From Terramyces sp. JEL0728 (taxonomy: Eukaryota > Chytridiomycota > Chytridiomycetes > Rhizophydiales > Terramycetaceae), in the NCBI GenBank assembly GCA_027603945.1, contig JADIIU010000209.1, forward strand, positions 1-14,173: 14,173 nt of DNA, given 5' to 3'. A program made the position numbers and the translations under genes. The notes under the pieces are model-generated. The model made no database searches. It had not been told where the DNA came from and saw only the letters and a list, made by a program, of their open reading frames with translations. Below are positions 1 through 6,900 of the stretch, in pieces (position 1 is the stretch's first letter; every line of letters begins with the position of its first letter).

Positions 1-167
1 AATTTCAAAGTTGCGAAAGCTGTTGAATTGTTAATATATTCGTTCAGTATTGGTACATCACATTGCTTTTAGTTCCACAGATGATTTTCAAGGAATTTCC
101 AGATTTTCGAGACCCAGGTATTGTATACAGCATAAAACAATTATATTACAGCCGAAATTCGAGTATT

Positions 168-1586
168 TTATAATTTTGTGCCAGAGGCTGAAGGAGCTTT
201 CTTGAGATGTTGTATTTTTCTGTTTGACATGCTTGCCAGCAAATCCACCAGTTTTTCATACACTATTAATACTATTAACGAGTTCACAGTCTGCATCAAG
301 TAGTTGATTGAGGAGCACGCAAGCTGTACTCTGTCGTTACCAAGCCAGAGCGTGTAAGTACGTATCAGATTGAGAACCTCAAATGCAATAACGATGAGGA
401 TTTGAAAAAGGGCCAGGCAAACAATAAACAATACTTTTGCCATTACTCGTTGCAATTTCTTATTATTGGACCCAAATATCATTTTCACCAGAATGACTAT
501 TGCTGGAAGTACTTCCATAACTACATACGTATTTTTCCAAAATACTTGCGTATCATATTGTAGGTACACTAACTTAAAGTACGTATCGTCATAATTTCCC
601 GTAGCTAGCGAGTACACATCCGCTGCTGCAAAATAATACATTGTGGAAAAATTGAGTATTGTAAATGCGGCAAATACAAATTTCTTTAGCACACTGTTTT
701 GAAACTGAATAAATATGGTGAAGAGTATATGCAGACTGACATATACTGAAAACAGCGAATAAGACCCAAATAGCTGCACTGCTAAATCAATTTGCTCCAA
801 CTGGGTATTAGTCATAATCGTGGTATAATAAACACATTGGAGGGTAATATTGATGGTGATCAGGAACTGTGTTATTGCGAATATCAGGTCGCGGAATATT
901 CTATATACAAAGTACCGCCGCAGGTAATAGCAGCAGGAGACACTGCCTATTATCAGCGAGACGGTATAACAAAATGCAGCCAATTGCTCTATTGGGACTT
1001 TATATAGTGGGACCAAGTCGTATTGCGGAGTATACCCCACCCAATTTGTATTGCTTGTTGCACCTCGGACTAAATGTATCCCAAAAGTTACATTTCCTAA
1101 AATACTTGATGATTGCGTTGAATTATTTGCAATTGAAAACGTTTCAAAGTAGCCAGAACACCCTGTATTATTGTATATGGTTATTATATTGCTGTTGATG
1201 CTGCAAACCACATTACCATGGCATTTATTGTTTGCTAGAATAAATGCTTGATTATATCCGTAAAGGGAGCTATTAGAGTTGCTTGTGAGTGCGCAGTACG
1301 CGTATGAATTAGCCGATGCTGGTGGAGTGTAGTCGTTCCAATCTGAAATGTAATTGCGCATTATGGATTGATAGCCATCTGTAAATGCCAAATCTAACGA
1401 GGATATACAGCACCCGTCCGGTATAGCTGTTGCCGCAGTACCACATGTGGGAAACGGAACGTCGGTTTGCGTGTTTGCATAAACCAATGTGGGGGAATCT
1501 TCAGGGAATACGTACATTGTTGAAGGCGGACCGGTGCAATCAAATGCATTATACCATCCTGATTGATATACCATGTTAGTTGTCAT
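168..1586 (-). CDS. Orphan seven-transmembrane protein, paralogue 1 (GPCR-like)
   Basis: This reading frame encodes 472 aa, starting at the ATG at 1586. An in-frame stop lies upstream and the four codons before this ATG contain only a TTG, so a start at 1598 is not supported. The first ~195 residues are hydrophilic with eight cysteines, including a CC pair, and several N-x-S/T sites, as expected of an extracellular domain. They are followed by seven hydrophobic segments and a short basic tail. The layout resembles a G-protein-coupled receptor, but I recognise no family. The neighbour at 1866-3317 is a paralogue with about half its residues identical by eye, sharing blocks such as GPPSTMYVF, SSLDLAFTD and SLIVLxVYEKLV. 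No cleavable signal peptide is visible. The gene appears intronless. Ligand and coupling are unknown; a sensory receptor role is inference. Confidence 0.85.
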   Translation of the reverse strand: MTTNMVYQSGWYNAFDCTGPPSTMYVFPEDSPTLVYANTQTDVPFPTCGTAATAIPDGCCISSLDLAFTDGYQSIMRNYISDWNDYTPPASANSYAYCALTSNSNSSLYGYNQAFILANNKCHGNVVCSINSNIITIYNNTGCSGYFETFSIANNSTQSSSILGNVTFGIHLVRGATSNTNWVGYTPQYDLVPLYKVPIEQLAAFCYTVSLIIGSVSCCYYLRRYFVYRIFRDLIFAITQFLITINITLQCVYYTTIMTNTQLEQIDLAVQLFGSYSLFSVYVSLHILFTIFIQFQNSVLKKFVFAAFTILNFSTMYYFAAADVYSLATGNYDDTYFKLVYLQYDTQVFWKNTYVVMEVLPAIVILVKMIFGSNNKKLQRVMAKVLFIVCLALFQILIVIAFEVLNLIRTYTLWLGNDRVQLACSSINYLMQTVNSLIVLIVYEKLVDLLASMSNRKIQHLKKAPSASGTKL

Positions 1587-1627
1587 TCTATTCGGCAAAA
1601 ATGTGAGATTTTGTCATTGTCATTCAT
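1583..1627 (-). promoter_or_regulatory. Upstream ORF overlapping the 7TM-1 start codon
   Basis: A 14-codon reading frame starts with ATG at 1627. It ends at a TGA that overlaps the main start codon as ATGA. The arrangement could lower translation of the main frame or couple it by reinitiation. Whether the transcript begins upstream of it is unknown. Confidence 0.35.
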
Positions 1628-1861
1628 TGTTTTCAACCTGCAAATTTGATACTTGCGAAATTTGACGGCTTATTTCTTTTATTTGAGCTGTAAAGGATAG
1701 TTACTAGCAGGATATGCCTATACGGAATTTGGAGAAAGTGTATTCGGAATAATTATTGCGGTGGTTGATTCGAATTGAGCACAATTATTATCGAGGATTG
1801 TTGCTATCCAGTGCCTCTGAGCTTAAAGATGGCACAATTGAAAGTAAATCCGCAATCCGAT

Positions 1862-1867
1862 TTTATT
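1862..1867 (-). terminator. AATAAA poly(A) signal overlapping the 7TM-2 stop codon
   Basis: On the minus strand the TAA stop of the second 7TM gene (1868-1866) runs directly into AATAAA, sharing two bases with it. This implies a very short 3' untranslated region. The hexamer is exact, but its use is inferred. Confidence 0.5.
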
Positions 1868-3317
1868 AATCCAGTTGAATCTCTGGTAATTTCTTGTTGC
1901 ATAACACTTCGGTAATCGATTCTGAAGTAGCTCTTCTTACTATATGCACTTTTTTATTCGCGATATTCTCCAATAGATTGACCAACTTTTCATAAACCAC
2001 CAACACGATTAACGAATTTAACGCTTGGATAAGGTAGAATATTGAGGAACTGGAAAGCGCAATCCGATCGCCTCCAAATAATAGAGTGTAGGTTCGAATC
2101 AAAATCAATCCCTCATAAGCACAGATTAGAAAGATCTGCAACGAGCACAGCCCAATAATAATATAAATTTTTGATTTGAGGCTCTGAAGTTTTTTGTTGG
2201 TAGCTCGAAAAATCAACTTGTACAATATCGCCAAGGATGGTAATATTTCAATTATAACATAAGTGATTTTCCAGTATCCTTGAGTGTAATATTGCATTCT
2301 AACCAGATAAAAGTAGAAATCGTTTACTTGTCCAGTACTTATATTGTAAATATCTGCAATCGCGTAAAAGTACATGGTGCATACGTTCAATAGTGTAAAG
2401 AAAACATAAACCGCCTTGTTTAAGAGTGTATACTGATAATCCACAAAAATTGTAAACAAAACTTGAAGACTTACGTATACTGAAAATAATGAATACGCAC
2501 CAGATATCTGAACCCCAAGGTCAAGCGCATTCAACTGGGTTGCAGACATTATGGTGGTATAATAAACGCACTGAAGGGATATGTTTATCGTGATGAGTAG
2601 TTGAGTGAATCCGAACAGAAAATCACGAATGTTTCTGTTGCGGTAGAATTTGCGGATATAGAAACTGCATGTTGTGATACCAATTAGTATAGATATCGAA
2701 TAACAAAAGGCGGCAAACCTTTCCATTGGAACTATAAACTGCGGGACCAGTTCATACTGAGGGCTGTATGCCGTCCACTTTACGGGGACAATCCCGTCAT
2801 TAATAACTTGTAGCCCTACCGATATGTTTCCTAAAATACTACTATTGTATGGAAGCGGATCTAGAATGCTAAAAGATTCATAAAATCCACCACATCCGGT
2901 ATCATTATACACAGTCAGTGTTTTGCCATCCAAATCACAAACAACGTTATCTAAACATGTGTTTGTCCCCAAATAGTAAGCTTGATTCATCCCCAAGAAT
3001 GACGAATAATCTGCGGTGGAAATTGTACAGTAACTGTGAGCGTTTGCTGATATCGGCGGAGTATAATTAGTCCAATCTTTGATATAATTCCGCAATACTG
3101 AATGATAATTGTCTGTGAAGGCCAAATCCAATGAGGAGACACAACATCCTATCGGTACATCTGACGGCGCGACACCGCAAATGGGCAATGGAATGTCGTT
3201 TTCCAAATTTGCGTACACTAGAGTTGGAGTGTCTTCATCAAACACGTACATTGTAGATGGTGGCCCTATACAGTCGTATGAATCAAACCAGCCAGACTGG
3301 AATACAATAGATGTCAT
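1866..3317 (-). CDS. Orphan seven-transmembrane protein, paralogue 2 (GPCR-like)
   Basis: The protein is 483 aa. Residues 1-200 form a hydrophilic, presumably extracellular domain with cysteines near 16, 47, 58, 59, 97, 121, 127 and 142, and N-glycosylation sequons near 84, 138, 158 and 164. Seven hydrophobic helices follow at roughly 201-221, 233-256, 270-292, 301-323, 350-370, 382-407 and 421-443, then a ~40-residue basic cytoplasmic tail. The eight cysteines and many aromatic and proline blocks match the paralogue downstream, so the two arose by an old tandem duplication. The N-terminus has no obvious signal peptide, which is odd for an ectodomain this long. The tail is about ten residues longer than that of paralogue 1 and carries one cysteine. 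The topology suggests a receptor; no known GPCR class signature was recognised. No intron is needed. Confidence 0.87.
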   Translation of the reverse strand: MTSIVFQSGWFDSYDCIGPPSTMYVFDEDTPTLVYANLENDIPLPICGVAPSDVPIGCCVSSLDLAFTDNYHSVLRNYIKDWTNYTPPISANAHSYCTISTADYSSFLGMNQAYYLGTNTCLDNVVCDLDGKTLTVYNDTGCGGFYESFSILDPLPYNSSILGNISVGLQVINDGIVPVKWTAYSPQYELVPQFIVPMERFAAFCYSISILIGITTCSFYIRKFYRNRNIRDFLFGFTQLLITINISLQCVYYTTIMSATQLNALDLGVQISGAYSLFSVYVSLQVLFTIFVDYQYTLLNKAVYVFFTLLNVCTMYFYAIADIYNISTGQVNDFYFYLVRMQYYTQGYWKITYVIIEILPSLAILYKLIFRATNKKLQSLKSKIYIIIGLCSLQIFLICAYEGLILIRTYTLLFGGDRIALSSSSIFYLIQALNSLIVLVVYEKLVNLLENIANKKVHIVRRATSESITEVLCNKKLPEIQLD

Positions 3318-3346
3318 CGTGGGTAGTCAACTTTTGCTCGCGTCAT
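3314..3346 (-). promoter_or_regulatory. Upstream ORF overlapping the 7TM-2 start codon
   Basis: A 10-codon reading frame starts with ATG at 3346 and ends at TGA overlapping the main ATG (ATGA), the same arrangement as at paralogue 1. A further 4-codon frame (ATG at 3375, stop at 3361-3363) lies upstream. A role in translational control is inferred. Confidence 0.35.
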
Positions 3347-3718
3347 CCCACCAATGGCGATTAGTTAAAACCCATGTTTGTTTCTTTTGATTATGATTTG
3401 GATCTTCCCTACTGTTCTCATCCAGATCAAGTAGCTATTCATTCTCATCCAGATTCAAAACCATTTTCAATCCAGCGTTTATTTCACATTTTTATTATAC
3501 ATATTAAATATCCTCAACAGCTGTTAATCTAAATACTTGAAATCTCTTCAACTGTTTGTCAAGATCCGCGAAATGGCTATTCGTATCTCCTACTCACACA
3601 ATTAATAACTGCCAATGAATTCGGAACTAGGTAAAAGCTTGGATATGCTTTTCGCAACTCCCGTCAAATTCTAATCAAGACGAAATCCAGCCAGTTTCAA
3701 GTCATCGCCAACCAGGAA
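3318..3718. other. Intergenic region upstream of 7TM-2 and downstream of the first NTPase
   Basis: These 401 bases hold no credible gene. They should contain the promoter and leader of the minus-strand 7TM gene and the 3' end of the NTPase gene. A 13-base direct repeat (TTCTCATCCAGAT) occurs at 3415-3427 and 3442-3454. TTTATT (AATAAA on the minus strand) occurs at 3478-3483 and 3491-3496, more than 200 bases past the NTPase stop. Frames on the plus strand near 3109-3390 are the antisense shadow of the 7TM gene. Confidence 0.6.
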
Positions 3719-6232
3719 TTATTTGTTTAATAATTGAGACACAAACTCTCTATACTTTTTGGCAAAGGGGTCTCCAAAAAAATCTTGGGCGAAAGGAGAA
3801 TCCAGATTTACACATATGATATAGTCATTATCTTTTGTTCCACAGCTGAAAGTGTCCTTCATTGATGGTGCTGTATCTGGCAATTCGAACCGCATGTGAA
3901 TAAATCTCTGACCGTTCTTGATTTCTGGTAAACATTCATTTCGGACCGAGCGCTGTGACTTGTACCAATTCTCAGGATTCATGGTTGCGATATTTTTCTT
4001 ACATTCATCAACGTCAACGTAAATCGTGGATTGGGAATTGGATGTTGAAGCTGTTTTGATATAGCAACAAAAAATCGAGTATCGTAAATCAGGTCCGGCA
4101 TTGACTGAAGGAAAAATAACCCAAGGATAATTAGCGTTACGCAGCTGTTGTACAAACATATTGACATGCGATTCTTTTGGCCGACAGTCAATAACACCCA
4201 GTGGCTTCTGGATTTTCAAAGCTCTAGCCCACTTGGGTAAATAATTTTGTAGCTTAGGTTCTAACCACCACCCTTGAATAAATCGCAGCGCAATAACAAA
4301 CTCCATCATATGGCCTCTCTCTTGGTGCGTCAAATTTGATGGCTCAAGAGGTGAAAACAGTTGATTAGCAAAGTAATCCATCAATAATTGAGCATTTACA
4401 TCTGCCAAATAGTTTAATCCTGCGCTAAGAACAATAGGCTCGGCCATTGTAGCACGCCATTCATTCGAGCGTTTTGTAACCATTACCAGACTTGTGGAAA
4501 CCAAATCAAAATCTGGCGAATAGACTATATTCGAACCATCCCCAAACAAAAATGCGAGACACAGCTTGATAAGTGTATCCGATACCAATCTGGTTTGAAA
4601 AGCACGAGTGTTGGTCCTTTCAATTGGCTGAATAGTCCAATCAATTCGCTGTTGCCAGAAAAAATAAGGAGACGAATTAGACAAAGCTGAGTCGAAATTT
4701 GTCGTCATATCTCTTACGTAGCTTCGAAAGCAACCATTGATATCCGGCGAGTCAATCAATTTGTGTAAAAATGATGTGAAAAATCTGGGCCGGCCTTGAA
4801 GGAGGGTTGATATTTCTTGGAAAAGAGTAACATATTCTGACATATTGACTTTTAGCCATATCGACAGTAATTTGAAAATATGAGATGGTTCCAAGAAGTT
4901 AAAGTCAGTGAATATGTAGATTTCTTCTGGTTTGGCTCCAGCAGCCGAGTATATCAATTCCATACTACGGATTCGCATTTGTGTTCCACACCATATGCTG
5001 CTGAAGCCACTTTTGATAACGACTCTGGACAGGAACGAAAAGAAGGACCGCGGGAAAGCAAAATGGCCATCCGCTTTGATATCTTGTTGATTTGAGCTTG
5101 TTGAACGATAGTCCAGCTTTAAAAGGTCTAGCATATGTTGAGATTCATCAAAGATAACCCGGCCATCCTTTTGAAACGGTTTCTTCAATTGCTCGTAAAT
5201 TACTGACGACACAGACCAAGGGAGTTGAGATAGCTGAGTGAAGATTTCAGAGTAAAGATTTCGGCTCCTTCTGCTTCTTTGAATACATAGCCATTCAAAG
5301 CAGTGAAGATTGGGGTTGCGTTCACGAAGTGTCCGTAAGACAAGCAAGCGAGCAGCAATTAAGCATTCCACCAGCCTTTTTGATTCTTCTTCAAAAACCT
5401 GCTGACTTTCTTCACTTTTAAAACGTGGCCGCATGACTTCTAGTTTCCCAATCATCGTAATGAAATCAGCATCAACAGTACAGTCAAAATACAACCCCCA
5501 ATAGTGTCGACACAAGTCATAACAAGTTCTTGTTTTACCACACCCGCTAACACCGATTAGAACCATAGTTCGGCGAATAATCTTGACAATTCCATCGATA
5601 GGCATCTCGATTCCAATTTCTTTTTCGGTATTGTAGATTTCTTCAGAGTACAGGAGATTAGGGACGCCATCCAGACTTTTGATATCGAGATTTAGAATGC
5701 TTTCGTCCAAGTTGAGGGTTTCCATTGAATCCTGAGCAGAAAAGATGCTTTTGTTTCCGTTATCCAAACTTATCAGCTGAATAAGACTTTTAGTAGCTTC
5801 TTCAGGAGTAATGTCAATTTCCATTTCAACGTCTACGGTAAGACTTTTACTGCCTTGAATACCTTCAGCATTTGTCTTTTCTTTGATTCTGAGTAGAATA
5901 GTCTGCTGTTCTCGCAGTTGCACCTTCTCCTTTCGCAGTTGCACCTTCTCCTTTCGTAGTTGCTCCTTGCTGCCATACTTGTCCTTTTCGTCATCAGTCC
6001 AGTCTTTTGAAGGTTTGTCTAAATAGAATTCAATAACACAAAGCTGGATAGAGGCTTCTACAAAGTCTTTTTCGACAGAAAGCGTCTTTTTGTTTCCATA
6101 GCTGATAGTTTCTTCTGTAGTCCATATTTCCTTGTCCAGTAGGGTTTCAATATGAGTAAGCTTAGTCTGTAGTTTGCTTATTTGCTTTTGAATATTCATT
6201 GTTGGTTGTTTGGGAAGAAAAATCTGCGCCAT
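3719..6232 (-). CDS. Crinkler-like P-loop NTPase with putative PD-(D/E)XK nuclease domain (intact copy)
   Basis: The protein is 837 aa and intronless. Residues ~1-120 are charged and coiled-coil-like, with a repeated motif (LDK..W..E...YG.K..L at ~32-51 and ~71-92) and heptads of the LRKEKVQ type. Walker A is GVSGCGKT at 227-234, and a Walker B-like VIFDES lies near 359-364. A GTQ sensor-like stretch near 415 and a GRPRF motif near 480 follow. In the C-terminal third, an E near 643, PD near 713-714 and ECK near 742-744 match the order of a PD-(D/E)XK nuclease core. This architecture matches fungal Crinkler/CR-type proteins that pair an NTPase with a restriction-endonuclease-fold domain, known in arbuscular mycorrhizal and zoosporic fungi. 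The classical ubiquitin-like Crinkler header and a signal peptide are both absent, so secretion is not evident. The nuclease assignment is inference from motif order. The gene is divergent from the small membrane-protein gene at 6381. Confidence 0.85.
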   Translation of the reverse strand: MAQIFLPKQPTMNIQKQISKLQTKLTHIETLLDKEIWTTEETISYGNKKTLSVEKDFVEASIQLCVIEFYLDKPSKDWTDDEKDKYGSKEQLRKEKVQLRKEKVQLREQQTILLRIKEKTNAEGIQGSKSLTVDVEMEIDITPEEATKSLIQLISLDNGNKSIFSAQDSMETLNLDESILNLDIKSLDGVPNLLYSEEIYNTEKEIGIEMPIDGIVKIIRRTMVLIGVSGCGKTRTCYDLCRHYWGLYFDCTVDADFITMIGKLEVMRPRFKSEESQQVFEEESKRLVECLIAARLLVLRTLRERNPNLHCFEWLCIQRSRRSRNLYSEIFTQLSQLPWSVSSVIYEQLKKPFQKDGRVIFDESQHMLDLLKLDYRSTSSNQQDIKADGHFAFPRSFFSFLSRVVIKSGFSSIWCGTQMRIRSMELIYSAAGAKPEEIYIFTDFNFLEPSHIFKLLSIWLKVNMSEYVTLFQEISTLLQGRPRFFTSFLHKLIDSPDINGCFRSYVRDMTTNFDSALSNSSPYFFWQQRIDWTIQPIERTNTRAFQTRLVSDTLIKLCLAFLFGDGSNIVYSPDFDLVSTSLVMVTKRSNEWRATMAEPIVLSAGLNYLADVNAQLLMDYFANQLFSPLEPSNLTHQERGHMMEFVIALRFIQGWWLEPKLQNYLPKWARALKIQKPLGVIDCRPKESHVNMFVQQLRNANYPWVIFPSVNAGPDLRYSIFCCYIKTASTSNSQSTIYVDVDECKKNIATMNPENWYKSQRSVRNECLPEIKNGQRFIHMRFELPDTAPSMKDTFSCGTKDNDYIICVNLDSPFAQDFFGDPFAKKYREFVSQLLNK
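5918..5959. repeat. Two tandem 21-bp units encoding coiled-coil heptads
   Basis: Two 21-bp units (5918-5938 and 5939-5959) differ at one base and encode the repeated heptad LRKEKVQ of the NTPase coiled coil. In the second gene copy the corresponding units differ at several bases (VQ versus EQ), so this is a locally diverging spot. Confidence 0.75.
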
Positions 6233-6380
6233 TAAACTGTTATTTATTTGGCGTATATTAATGTCACAGCTACACAGTCTATTGCGGTATTGTATTATTT
6301 CAAGGCAGATAATACTAGAAATTGTCTTTCCAGAGTTCCCAGTCTAACTTCTAAACTGAGACTCGGAATATTTTGCAAAA
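6233..6380. promoter_or_regulatory. Shared divergent promoter region, copy 1, with inverted repeat
   Basis: Only 148 bp separate the NTPase start (minus strand) from the small membrane-protein start (plus strand), so both genes probably share control sequences. An imperfect inverted repeat, TTCCCAGTCT (6336-6345) and AGACTCGGAA (6359-6368), has one mismatch and a 13-base spacer and ends 12 bases before the plus-strand ATG. A 7-base inverted repeat, GTATTAT/ATAATAC, lies at 6292-6298 and 6309-6315. Both are kept in the other copy, which is too recent a duplicate to show selection. Confidence 0.5.
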
Positions 6381-6782
6381 ATGTTGGCTGTAGCCCTATT
6401 AGCAGGGATTGCACTTGGACAAAGCAGCTCAGACAGTAGCTCAAGCGGCAAATCTAGCAGCACCGGAGACGGAATACTTATCGTAGTAGGGTTTATCATT
6501 TTAGTAATGTGCCTTTGTTATTTCAGAAAAACAAAGTCTTCAGATATTGCAAGGACAAAACCAGAGGGAAACACTGGTGGAAATACTGGTGTAAATGCTG
6601 GTAGGTATACAGTTGAAAATACTGGTGGATATACTCCAGCTGTAGGTCCATCTACTTTACCGGTGCTTCCACCAGTAATGCTAGCTGGTAATGCAGTCCC
6701 ATACCAACAACCAGCAGTGCCGATCGCAAACCAGTATACAATCCCTGTTCAGCTGCCTGTATATATTCCACAGAGTTATTGA
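6381..6782 (+). CDS. Small single-pass membrane protein with signal peptide, copy A
   Basis: The protein is 133 aa and unrecognised. It starts with a likely signal peptide (1-13, cleavage after ALG), then a ~17-residue Ser/Gly-rich stretch. A hydrophobic helix at 31-48 contains two cysteines near its end and is followed by basic RKTK, giving a type I topology with a very short outer part. The cytoplasmic tail of ~85 residues starts with a four-residue repeat (consensus x-N/Y-x-G, 12-bp units at 6567-6638), then becomes Pro/Val/Tyr-rich and ends VYIPQSY. It is divergent from, and duplicated together with, the Crinkler-like NTPase gene, which hints at a functional or regulatory pairing. Tyrosine and proline motifs in the tail could bind signalling or trafficking proteins, but that is inference. 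It could also be a very short-stalked surface protein. Confidence 0.75.
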   Translation: MLAVALLAGIALGQSSSDSSSSGKSSSTGDGILIVVGFIILVMCLCYFRKTKSSDIARTKPEGNTGGNTGVNAGRYTVENTGGYTPAVGPSTLPVLPPVMLAGNAVPYQQPAVPIANQYTIPVQLPVYIPQSY

Positions 6783-6900
6783 AATCAAAACGCTCCACTG
6801 GTCCCGAACTTGGAACTGAAGTTAATATAATAGATTAGAATACGATTATTTTTTGTGTTGAGTCTGAACATAGTGGTTTGGGCTATTTGCAACGAGATTT

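Noticed and set aside
792..1198. Plus-strand frames inside the first 7TM gene
   Set aside because: Antisense shadows without family resemblance; the minus-strand frame is supported by its paralogue.
1587..1598. Start of the first 7TM gene at 1598
   Set aside because: The codon there is TTG. The first ATG in frame is at 1586, and it aligns with the paralogue's start.
3979..5095. Small frames overlapping the NTPase gene (repeated near 7236-8352)
   Set aside because: They recur in both copies only because the DNA is duplicated, and they show no features of real proteins.
6248..6439. Plus-strand 63-codon frame across the shared promoter and small-gene start
   Set aside because: It overlaps the small membrane-protein gene in another frame, which has a clear signal peptide and TM helix; the upstream frame has no such features.
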